Assembly (NCBI GenBank): GCA_016933985.1
Contig: JAFGTU010000265.1
Span: forward strand, 1 to 17,273
Direction: 5' to 3'
Length of the DNA: 17,273 nt
DNA from: Sedimentisphaerales bacterium
GTDB lineage: Bacteria; Planctomycetota; Phycisphaerae; Sedimentisphaerales; Anaerobacaceae
Under the pieces are notes generated by a model. It saw only the letters and a program-made list of their open reading frames with translations, was not told the origin of the DNA and did no database searches. Shown in pieces: positions 7,097 through 12,802 of the stretch. Position numbers and translations under genes: made by a program. The number at the start of each line of letters is the position of its first letter. The first letter of the stretch is position 1.

Positions 7097-7132
7097 CTAA
7101 CTTGCACTGTCTGCCGATCCCGTCAGCGCCAT
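7097..7132 (-). CDS. Possible 11-residue leader peptide
   Basis: An ATG at 7132-7130 opens the frame MALTGSADSAS, ending at TAG 7097-7099. GAAGAGG lies 8 bases upstream, which is acceptable ribosome-site spacing. It falls about 45 bases after the candidate promoter's expected start point and before the hairpin series leading to nusA, the place a leader peptide would occupy. The peptide has no run of a regulatory amino acid and the frame is short enough to arise by chance. Confidence 0.2.
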   Translation of the reverse strand: MALTGSADSAS

Positions 7133-7181
7133 ATCGAGCACCTCTTCAGGTCTAAACCTGGCTTTGGCAGCCGTTAATCCT

Positions 7182-7211
7182 TACATACCAAACACATATA
7201 ATAATCGTCAA
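7182..7211 (-). promoter_or_regulatory. Candidate promoter for the nusA leader
   Basis: Minus-strand TTGACG (7206-7211) is followed after 18 bases by TATGTA (7182-7187). The -35 hexamer matches the sigma70 consensus at five positions; the -10 is weaker. The surrounding sequence is the most A/T-rich part of the intergenic region. Transcription from here would give a leader of roughly 400 bases before nusA. Confidence 0.35.
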
Positions 7212-7392
7212 ACTCGGCAGTGGCAATCATTTTTTTGCAAAATTTGTACAATTATTGGGCTTGCCCGCGTCAAATGACGCCCTTTGCGCCGATATACAGT
7301 TGCAAATCTCCAACGTCCGAATAAAACAGGCCCTCTGCACCTCATTATTTTGATGACCGAAGGGGCTCGCCCAATTACACCTCATAGACCTG

Positions 7393-8133
7393 CTACTGCA
7401 CGGGAATCAGACGAAAGCTCAGCGTTCTCTTTTGAATGGCGACTTTCTGCACTCGCACCCGCACTTCACTGTCGATCAGCGTGCCGAAGACAGGCTCGAA
7501 AGGCTCGTCGTTCAGCAAAGACGCCACTAATTTCGTCTGCCACGCCTCTTTATCCACAGGCTCCGCGGCAACTTGCTCGGCGTACATCTTCTTGGCCATC
7601 AACTTGGCAAGCGGGGTGATGTTCATTGCTCCGACCTTCAATTTCTCCACTTTCAGGCTCAGAAGGCCCTTTTCGTCGACTTCCGCTCCTAACTCGATAG
7701 TGACGACCAATTCTACTCCTTTGACGTCGGCTGTTCCCATCAGTGCCAATGTGCCCGGTTCGAGAACTGCGGCCGGGGCATAGAGCATTACGCCTTCATG
7801 CTCCAGCGGCCAGTTCCACTCCAGGCCCCCGCGAGCCACAATATCGTTTAGCCCCTCCTCGCTCAAGGTTACATCAAAAGGCTCTCCAAGCTGGGCGCTG
7901 TTATATACCGCCGAGTGGAAAAGCGTCAGATACGGGCTTACCTGCCCCGGCTTGAAGCCCGCCGGGGAGAGAGGGTTATAACGCCCGGGCCGGTACAGCA
8001 GCAGAATAAACACCAACGCCGCAACAGCCAGGTCGATAGAGATCCAGATGGCCAGTTTCTTCAATCGCGACTTTTTCTTCGGAACTGTCGAATCTCCGGC
8101 AGTTTCTCGGTTTTCTGTCTTGCTCGAGTCCAT
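7393..8133 (-). CDS. Small membrane-anchored protein of unknown function
   Basis: The 246-residue product begins with a charged cytoplasmic tail (1-26, ending PKKKSRLKK). One transmembrane helix follows (about 27-46, LAIWISIDLAVAALVFILLL), then a soluble domain of about 195 residues, probably outside the membrane by the positive-inside rule. The soluble part has a segment PFDVTLSEEGLNDIVARGGLEW (85-106) and alternating beta-like stretches (VELVVTIELGAEV, SEVRVRVQKVAIQKRTLSFRL). This is reminiscent of single-pass beta-rich proteins of the YpmS/DUF2140 kind, which I cannot confirm. It is divergent from pyrF with 88 bases between the starts, and is followed by the 616-base nusA leader. The ATG at 8133 has a TATAAT only 7 bases before it, see the separate entry. 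Confidence 0.75.
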   Translation of the reverse strand: MDSSKTENRETAGDSTVPKKKSRLKKLAIWISIDLAVAALVFILLLYRPGRYNPLSPAGFKPGQVSPYLTLFHSAVYNSAQLGEPFDVTLSEEGLNDIVARGGLEWNWPLEHEGVMLYAPAAVLEPGTLALMGTADVKGVELVVTIELGAEVDEKGLLSLKVEKLKVGAMNITPLAKLMAKKMYAEQVAAEPVDKEAWQTKLVASLLNDEPFEPVFGTLIDSEVRVRVQKVAIQKRTLSFRLIPVQ

Positions 8134-8140
8134 CCGTCCG

Positions 8141-8146
8141 ATTATA
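8141..8146 (-). promoter_or_regulatory. Consensus -10 hexamer abutting the 8133 start codon
   Basis: Minus-strand TATAAT lies 7 bases before the ATG at 8133. A transcript starting at the usual distance would begin at or next to the A of ATG, implying a leaderless mRNA. No good -35 is visible at 16-18 bases. The GGACGG between hexamer and ATG could alternatively serve as a weak ribosome site if transcription starts further upstream. Confidence 0.35.
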
Positions 8147-8221
8147 GTAACTTACCTTTTTCGTATGAAGCTATTTTTCTATCGACGAACCTGCAAGTGA
8201 ATAAGAAAGGATGCACCATAT

Positions 8222-9172
8222 ATGCCAAGTCATTTTGCTGATCGCCTCTGCGACGCCGTCCGGTCCCGCAAGACGTCATTGATTGTCGGGCTGGACCCCG
8301 TATATGGCAGGCTTCCCGCCGCGATCAAGAGCCATCGACACATGAATGATGAATTTGACGCCGATGCCGCCGTCGATGCAATCTTCGATTTCTGCACCCA
8401 GACTATGAGAATAATTGCTCCCATGGTCCCGGCGGTGAAGATAAACGTGGCCTTCTTCGAGAAGTATCTTTGGGAGGGCATAGAGACCTACTATTCCTTG
8501 ATAACAGAGGCTGACGACCTCGGCCTCGAAGTAATCGGAGATGTCAAACGCGGCGATATAGGCCACACGGCCAAACTCTATGCCGCCGCCCATCTCCAAA
8601 ACCCCGAGCTGGCCGGCCTCGAGGATACCCTCGCCCCCGACGCTATAACTATCAACGGCTACATCGGAACGGACGGAATCGAGCCTTTTGCAGAGATGGC
8701 CACAAAGCAGGGCAAAGGCATCTTCGTTCTCGTGCGGACAAGCAACCCGTCCGCCGCTGAGATACAGGATTTCGCCGGCGCCGACGGCCAGGTAGTGTAC
8801 GAAAGAGTCGCCGAAGTCGTCGCCCGCATAGGCGATAAACCCGAACGAGTGGGAGCTAACGGCTACAGCAACATAGGAATGGTTGTGGGCGGCACTGCGC
8901 CCGACGTAACCAAAGCTCTGCGACACAAGTATGACAAGGCATGGTTCCTCGTTCCCGGGTACGGCTCACAAGGCGCCACCGCAGAGGATTGCATCCGCTT
9001 CTGTAAACCCGACGGGACAGGCGCGCTCATAAACGCCTCGCGATCCATAATCTACGCCTATGAGAGGCCGCAGTACAAAGAGCAGTTCGGCGAAGACTGG
9101 AAGAGGTGCGTCGAGCAGGCCGTAATAGACGCAAAGGTGGACCTCGCAAACGCAATGCAGACGTTGATATAG
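8222..9172 (+). CDS. pyrF: Orotidine 5'-phosphate decarboxylase, type 2 (PyrF)
   Basis: PyrF converts OMP to UMP, the last step of de novo pyrimidine synthesis. The 316-residue product has the long type 2 form: SLIVGLDPVYGRLP (19-32), AVKINVAFFEKY (71-82), and the active-site signature GDVKRGDIGHTAKLYA (106-121) with Asp107, Lys109 and Asp112. It also has DAITINGYIGTDGIEPF (140-156), FVLVRTSNPSA (168-178), GMVVGGTAPD (219-228), LVPGYGSQGA (243-252) and NASRSIIYA (271-279). ATG 8222 is preceded by AAAGGA 10 bases upstream; another ATG at 8211 is out of frame. It leads a plus-strand run with ubiE (41 bases later) and murD, so co-transcription is plausible. No other pyr gene is in the window. 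Confidence 0.96.
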   Translation: MPSHFADRLCDAVRSRKTSLIVGLDPVYGRLPAAIKSHRHMNDEFDADAAVDAIFDFCTQTMRIIAPMVPAVKINVAFFEKYLWEGIETYYSLITEADDLGLEVIGDVKRGDIGHTAKLYAAAHLQNPELAGLEDTLAPDAITINGYIGTDGIEPFAEMATKQGKGIFVLVRTSNPSAAEIQDFAGADGQVVYERVAEVVARIGDKPERVGANGYSNIGMVVGGTAPDVTKALRHKYDKAWFLVPGYGSQGATAEDCIRFCKPDGTGALINASRSIIYAYERPQYKEQFGEDWKRCVEQAVIDAKVDLANAMQTLI

Positions 9173-9213
9173 CTGCTTAGAGCGCACCGAATCTACACGG
9201 CTTGGGGATGCTT

Positions 9214-9981
9214 ATGACGCAAGCGGATTCCGGCCCCGACTTTTCTCGTGCGGACAGGATACCAGGCCGCACGCCTTCGTCTGCAACGCACAATGCCGTC
9301 CAACAAATGTTCGACCGGATAGCACCGAGATACGCTCTTCTCAATCACATATTGTCTTTCGGACTGGATTTTTCCTGGCGTCGCAAATTTGCCGACCATC
9401 TTGAGAAATGCCGGCAAATTGAAGTGCTCGATCTCGCCACCGGCACGGGCGATCTGTTGATCTCGATGCTTCGCAGAAGAGATAATATTGAAAAGGCCGT
9501 CGGCCTGGATGTATCCGAGAATATGCTCGCTCTCTGCCGCAAGAACATGGAGCGAGCAGGTCTGTCCGACCGTGTTACTCTTATTCAGGGCGACGCCGCA
9601 CGGACCGCCTTGCCCGACGGCGGGTTCGATGTCGTGACAATGGGCTTCGGTATAAGAAACGTTCCCGATCCGTTCCAGGCACTAAGCGAGATATATCGTC
9701 TCCTCCGGCAAGGCGGCATGGCCTTGATATTGGAATTTTCGCTGCCCGCCAATCGTATCATCAGGAGTCTTTATCTCGTTTATTTGCGACATGTTGTCCC
9801 ATTCGTCGGCTGTCTCGTCTCACGCGACAAGACGGCCTATTGTTACCTCAAGACGACAATCGAGTCGTTTTGCCGCGAGTGCGACCTGCCCGCCCTTATG
9901 CAAGAAGCGGGCTTCTCAAACATCAGCGCAAAGGCGCTGACCCTCGGAACCGTATCTCTTTACTCGGCCTTAAAACCTTAA
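9214..9981 (+). CDS. ubiE: Demethylmenaquinone/ubiquinone methyltransferase (UbiE/MenG)
   Basis: This SAM-dependent C-methyltransferase carries out the methylation of demethylmenaquinone (or the ubiquinone precursor) at the membrane. The family signature MFDRIAPRYALLNHILSFGLD is at 32-52. SAM motif I VLDLATGTGD is at 71-80, the post-I acidic residue in GLDVSENML at 97-105, and the diagnostic GFGIRNVPDP at 144-153. The C-terminal TLGTVSLYSALKP is typical. The frame opens at TTG 9202, but ATG 9214 has GGGG six bases upstream and gives the family's 255-residue length, so I place the start there. Planctomycetes generally use menaquinone, so the demethylmenaquinone role is favoured. It lies between pyrF and murD on the same strand. 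Confidence 0.95.
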   Translation: MTQADSGPDFSRADRIPGRTPSSATHNAVQQMFDRIAPRYALLNHILSFGLDFSWRRKFADHLEKCRQIEVLDLATGTGDLLISMLRRRDNIEKAVGLDVSENMLALCRKNMERAGLSDRVTLIQGDAARTALPDGGFDVVTMGFGIRNVPDPFQALSEIYRLLRQGGMALILEFSLPANRIIRSLYLVYLRHVVPFVGCLVSRDKTAYCYLKTTIESFCRECDLPALMQEAGFSNISAKALTLGTVSLYSALKP

Positions 9982-10027
9982 AGCACGGAACAGCCGCTCG
10001 TAAGACAAGCCCGCCGCGCGAATTTGC

Positions 10028-10056
10028 TTGCTACGGTCAATCATCGGATTTACATT
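10028..10056 (+). promoter_or_regulatory. Candidate promoter for murD
   Basis: TTGCTA (10028-10033) is followed after 17 bases by TACATT (10051-10056). It lies in the 112-base gap between ubiE and murD and would start transcription about 30 bases before the chosen murD ATG at 10094. Both hexamers are imperfect. Confidence 0.25.
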
Positions 10057-10093
10057 AGCCTTCGTTTTGATAACGGCAGGTGTTCCGGAAGTT

Positions 10094-11521
10094 ATGAACA
10101 GAGAATTCTTCGAAGGCAAAAAGGTCCTGGTCATGGGCCTCGGACGATTCGGAGGAGGCGTCGATGTCGCCAGGTTTGCCGCCGGCTGCGGGGCGAAGGT
10201 GATCGTCACCGATAAGGCCCCGCCCGAGAAGCTAAGTGGCTCGATAGAGCAGCTCAAGCAGTTCGGCGATATAGACCTTCATCTCGGCTCGCACGACCGC
10301 GCCGATTTTGAGAATGCCGACGTTGTCGTAGCCAACCCCGCCGTCGCACCGGACAGCGAGCTCCTCGAAGCAGCCCGCGCCGCCGGCGGACTCGTAACTT
10401 CTCAAATCGCAATATTCTTCGAGCTGTGCCCCGCTTCCATCATCGGGATAACCGGCGCCAACGGCAAAAGCACAACCACTGCACTTACCGCCCACGTCCT
10501 GCGACATACGACATCCGACATACGACATCCGACATACGAAAACGTCTTCCTGAGCGGCAACATCGGCAATCGCCCCTTACTGGCCGACATCGATGAGATC
10601 ACGCCGAGAGACCTTGTCGTTCTGGAGCTGTCGAGCTTTCAGCTCGAGCAGTTGGCCCAGATCGAGAAGGCCCCGAAGGTCGCGCTGCTGACCAACCTGA
10701 CGCCCAACCATCTCGACCGCCACGGCACATTCGCCGCCTACTGCGCCGCCAAAGAGAACATCTTCAAGTTCCAGAAGCTTGACGAAGGCAGCCCCGCCGT
10801 ATCTATTTTCAATGCCGAGGACGAAGTCGGCGCCGAGTGGTTCGGCAAGTACCTCTCCGAGCCGGGTCGAACCTGCATCAAGTTCTCCCCGGAGGGCGTG
10901 CCCGCGCAGATGCGCAAGAGCTATCCTCTGCCCGGCCGAGCAAATCTGGCCAATCTCGCCGCCGCTTTGGCTGTCGCAAGGTGCTTCGACGTGCCGGACG
11001 ATGCCATCGAGCGCGCCCTGCCGGATTTCAAGTCCCTGCCCCATCGCCTCGAGCTTGTCGCGGAATTAAAAGGCGTCCGCTGGTACAACGATTCGATAGC
11101 AACCACCCCCCAAAGTGCGGTCGTCGCCCTTGAGGCATTCGAGAGCCCATCCATCATCATTGCAGGCGGATACGATAAGAATATTCCATTCGACGAGCTT
11201 GGTCGAAAGATCGCTCAGACCGCCAAAGCCGCAATCCTGCTCGGCCAAACCGCCCCTAAAATCGCCCAGGCAGTACAGAATGCTCAAATGTCATTGGGAG
11301 GAGCAAAGTCCGCCGGCTCGGGACGGACCATCAAACCGCGCGGTGCTAAGGTCGAAATAGTCGCCTCTCTCGCCGATGCGGTCGCCCTCGCCGCCAAGCT
11401 CGCAGTCCCCGGCGACGTCGTGCTCCTTAGCCCGGCCTGCGCAAGCTACGACATGTTCGACAACTTCCAGCAGAGAGGCCAGCAATTCGCCGAGCTCGTC
11501 GCCGCCCTGCCCACCTCATAG
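10094..11521 (+). CDS. murD: UDP-N-acetylmuramoylalanine--D-glutamate ligase (MurD)
   Basis: MurD adds D-glutamate to UDP-MurNAc-L-Ala in cytoplasmic peptidoglycan precursor synthesis. The N-terminal Rossmann-like domain opens with KKVLVMGLGRFGGG (9-22). The ATP loop GITGANGKSTTT is at 118-129, then LSGNIGNRP (153-161), the LELSSFQLE helix (178-186) and NLTPNHLDRHGT (201-212). The C-terminal domain holds LPHRLELV (315-322), YNDSIATTP (331-339), AGGYDKN (357-363) and SPACASYDMFDNFQQRG (446-462). At 475 residues it is slightly long for MurD. Two insertions explain this: a repeat-encoded segment at 137-149 and a Gly/Ser/Lys-rich segment at about 398-418. The frame extends to TTG 10028, but homology begins at the ATG used here. 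It is not in a mur/fts cluster. Confidence 0.95.
   Translation: MNREFFEGKKVLVMGLGRFGGGVDVARFAAGCGAKVIVTDKAPPEKLSGSIEQLKQFGDIDLHLGSHDRADFENADVVVANPAVAPDSELLEAARAAGGLVTSQIAIFFELCPASIIGITGANGKSTTTALTAHVLRHTTSDIRHPTYENVFLSGNIGNRPLLADIDEITPRDLVVLELSSFQLEQLAQIEKAPKVALLTNLTPNHLDRHGTFAAYCAAKENIFKFQKLDEGSPAVSIFNAEDEVGAEWFGKYLSEPGRTCIKFSPEGVPAQMRKSYPLPGRANLANLAAALAVARCFDVPDDAIERALPDFKSLPHRLELVAELKGVRWYNDSIATTPQSAVVALEAFESPSIIIAGGYDKNIPFDELGRKIAQTAKAAILLGQTAPKIAQAVQNAQMSLGGAKSAGSGRTIKPRGAKVEIVASLADAVALAAKLAVPGDVVLLSPACASYDMFDNFQQRGQQFAELVAALPTS
10502..10539 (+). repeat. In-frame heptanucleotide tandem repeat within murD
   Basis: Five and a half copies of CGACAT(A/C) run without interruption, the A and C forms alternating to give a 14-base higher-order unit repeated 2.7 times. 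Three heptamers equal 21 bases, so the frame is kept and the peptide shows a 7-residue period (RHTTSDI then RHPTYE). The segment falls between the ATP-binding helix and the SGNIG motif of MurD, where the family normally has a short variable loop. Confidence 0.8.
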
Positions 11522-11837
11522 CAACACTCTCAACCCTCACACCAAATCTCGTCCCGAGTCCGCTATAGGCGGAGAGAGACTGCTTGTCACACCCACATCC
11601 GAGATACGAAATACAATATCTGATAAACATTATAGGAGTATTCCTGCAACAGCAAAAAAAGGTTAAAAAAAAGTTTCGTCTGTCGCTGCCTTTCCTTACG
11701 CGTCAAACGCCCGAATCCAGACCTATCAACTCGCGCAGGGTCGATTTTCCCGGCGGTGCGACATAAAGCAGCCCTCGTTTCGTGCCGATTCCCATTTTAG
11801 CACAATTAAGAAACGGTTCTGCAAACGAGGTCAACAA
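11522..11837. other. Gene-free stretch between murD and the PilZ gene
   Basis: No credible gene is seen. It contains a weak CCGC/GCGG hairpin near 11559-11571 without a T-run, a degenerate heptamer array at 11593-11620, and A-rich runs at 11654-11672. No convincing promoter for the PilZ gene was found. Confidence 0.4.
11593..11620 (+). repeat. Degenerate heptanucleotide array downstream of murD
   Basis: The sequence can be cut into four heptamers CCACATC, CGAGATA, CGAAATA and CAATATC, which follow the same C-(G)-A-x-A-T-(A/C) pattern as the intact array inside murD. It looks like a decayed or related array. It lies 72 bases after the murD stop and codes for nothing recognised. Confidence 0.35.
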
Positions 11838-12221
11838 ATGGACGAGCATGCCGAGCGCCGGACGGAGAAGAGGTTGAGATATTACTGGCCTATTTGGTTC
11901 GCTGAGAATTTCGACGATGCCCTCACGCAGGGACAAATGGTGGACGTATCCAGCAGGGGCGCCGCCTTCACCTGCTACACCGACGGCGCCTGCCCGCATC
12001 CGGGGCAGCGCATAACCGCTCGGTTCAGCGTCCCCCGCTACGGCCCCGACGGCTCGTTCGATATGGAGAACTTCATACGCCCGGCCCACGTCTGCCGAAT
12101 CCAGAATGTAAATCCCTTTCTCCGTCGCATCGCCGTGCAGTTCGCCGAGGCCCTGCCCTTCAAGCCCGGCGAGCAGCAGACCGCCGACCCGCTCGAAACC
12201 CTCGAACCGGCAAACGTATAA
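11838..12221 (+). CDS. PilZ-domain protein
   Basis: PilZ domains bind the second messenger c-di-GMP and control motility, surface attachment or polysaccharide export by contact with partner proteins. The 127-residue product has both binding motifs in the expected order: R8-x3-R12 (within RRTEKR) near the N-terminus, and D36-x-S38-x2-G41 (VDVSSRGAAF) on the first strand. The beta-barrel strands ITARFSVPRY, FIRPAHVCRIQ and RRIAVQFAEAL and the tail after residue 108 follow. It is a single-domain protein with no membrane segment, so it should act as a stand-alone cytoplasmic receptor. ATG 11838 has GAGG 7 bases upstream. It stands alone between murD and the large secreted protein, so its target cannot be read from context. 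Confidence 0.85.
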   Translation: MDEHAERRTEKRLRYYWPIWFAENFDDALTQGQMVDVSSRGAAFTCYTDGACPHPGQRITARFSVPRYGPDGSFDMENFIRPAHVCRIQNVNPFLRRIAVQFAEALPFKPGEQQTADPLETLEPANV

Positions 12222-12249
12222 CAATCCCCGCGTTCTCATCGCCGATTAC

Positions 12250-12270
12250 CCGCCGCACCTGTGCCGGCGG
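12250..12270 (+). terminator. GC-rich hairpin after the PilZ gene
   Basis: CCGCCG (12250-12255) pairs with CGGCGG (12265-12270) over a 9-base loop in which CAC and GTG could pair further. It begins 28 bases after the PilZ stop codon. No T-run follows, so an intrinsic terminator is uncertain; it may only stabilise a 3' end. Confidence 0.25.
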
Positions 12271-12320
12271 CCCTGCATCATAAAGAGGACCGCGTTTCAC
12301 AAAAGTCTGGCGTTCATAAT

Positions 12321-12426
12321 GTCATTTCGACCAAAATAGCCTTTAGCCCTGAGCGAAAGCGAAGGGGAAGCGCGCGGAGACACGCAGCGCAGCGAAGAAC
12401 CCGGGACGGAAATCTGTTGAAACAGG
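12321..12426. repeat. Degenerate dispersed-repeat-like element
   Basis: The segment begins GTCATTTCGACC, passes through GAGCGAAAGCGAAGGGG and a GCGGAGAC block, and ends GGAAATCTGTTGAAACAG. This order (GTCATTTCGACC, GAGCGAAGCGA..., GGAGAAATCT) recalls a non-coding repeat family I have seen scattered in many environmental bacterial genomes. CTGTT-GA-AACAG at its end is a short palindrome. No second copy lies in the window, so its repeat nature rests on recollection. Confidence 0.35.
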
Positions 12427-12655
12427 CGAATTCTGGTTCTTTTGAGTTGTCCCATTTATAAAACGTGCTAAGAGTAGTCCGAAGTGCATCGTTCACCCCT
12501 TCCGACATTCCCCGAGAATTTGCCAATATTCTGCGAAAAATAAAGAAAGGCCGGGAAAAGAACGTCACGTTTGGCCGTTTCGTTAGACTTATAAGTCCTA
12601 GCCGTCGGCAAAAAGGTATAGAAAACCCGCGCCACGGTGCAAAAGAATGATTTTT

Positions 12656-12683
12656 TTGCTGGCAAATTGAACGGGATTATGAT
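12656..12683 (+). promoter_or_regulatory. Candidate promoter for the large secreted protein
   Basis: TTGCTG (12656-12661) is followed after 16 bases by TATGAT (12678-12683). A second overlapping TATGAT lies at 12683-12688. The setting is A/T-rich, and transcription would begin about 110 bases before the ATG at 12803. Confidence 0.4.
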
Positions 12684-12789
12684 ATGATACCAGCGTTCTT
12701 GCGGCACCATTGTTTGCGACGGCCTGGAGGAGGCTCTGTTGCCCCTCTCCCGGCTATTTGGTTCTTTGGCAAGAGAAGTCCTTTTTTTC

Positions 12790-12795
12790 AGGAGG
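12790..12795 (+). promoter_or_regulatory. Strong ribosome binding site fixing the start at 12803
   Basis: A perfect AGGAGG ends 7 bases before ATG 12803. The reading frame continues upstream to 12710, but that part lacks a ribosome site. The protein from 12803 opens with a textbook signal peptide, so the internal ATG is chosen. Confidence 0.85.
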
Positions 12796-12802
12796 CTATA
12801 AA

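Larger units (their letters stand above)
6777..7392 (-). other. Gene-free nusA leader region (616 bases)
   Basis: No convincing protein gene lies between nusA and the membrane-protein gene at 7393. Read on the minus strand it contains, in order: a 14-base palindrome GCGTCAAATGACGC (7268-7281), a candidate promoter (7182-7211), a 14-base element CAGGT-CTAA-ACCTG (7147-7160), an 11-codon reading frame (7097-7132), a long imperfect hairpin (6951-7016), two more hairpins (6927-6950, 6900-6926), an intrinsic terminator (6843-6873) and an alternative stem reaching to 6807. The arrangement suggests a structured, roughly 400-base 5' leader of the nusA operon or a small RNA ending at the terminator. 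Which of the two is not decidable from sequence alone. Confidence 0.5.
12222..12802. other. Gene-free region upstream of the large secreted protein
   Basis: No credible gene is seen in about 580 bases. It holds a hairpin 29 bases after the PilZ stop, a repeat-like element (12321-12426), a 12-base perfect palindrome GACTTATAAGTC (12586-12597), a promoter candidate (12656-12683) and the ribosome site of the next gene. The frame that runs upstream of 12803 from 12710 is not considered coding. Confidence 0.45.

Noticed and set aside
7284..7619. 111-codon plus-strand frame overlapping the end of the 7393-8133 gene
   Set aside because: It is mostly antisense to the membrane-protein gene, has no ribosome site, and its Arg/Pro/Ser-rich product has no pattern of a real protein.
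8276..8926. 216-codon open frame on the minus strand opposite pyrF
   Set aside because: It is a shadow of a well-conserved pyrF; the product has no motif and no ribosome site.
10028..10093. Upstream extension of murD from TTG 10028
   Set aside because: The extra 22 residues are hydrophobic and foreign to MurD, which is cytoplasmic. Family similarity begins at MNREFFEGKKVLVMG, and a promoter-like pair lies within the extension.
10502..10539. CRISPR-like array in murD
   Set aside because: The repeats are 7 bases long and contiguous without unique spacers, and they lie inside a conserved gene; this is a microsatellite-like array.
11703..12239. Minus-strand frame ending in a peptide containing YVAPPGKSTLREL
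   Set aside because: Most of it is antisense to the PilZ gene. The GKST resembles a nucleotide-binding loop, but the glycine required five residues before GK is absent, and there is no ribosome site for either the long frame or the inner ATG at 11795.
12586..12597. Palindrome GACTTATAAGTC as an operator
   Set aside because: It is a perfect 12-base palindrome, but it is 200 bases from the next start codon and no second copy or overlapping promoter was found, so it is only mentioned within the intergenic entry.
12710..12802. Upstream extension of the large secreted protein from 12710
   Set aside because: The extension precedes a perfect AGGAGG and a classic signal peptide at 12803, and would bury that signal peptide inside the protein.
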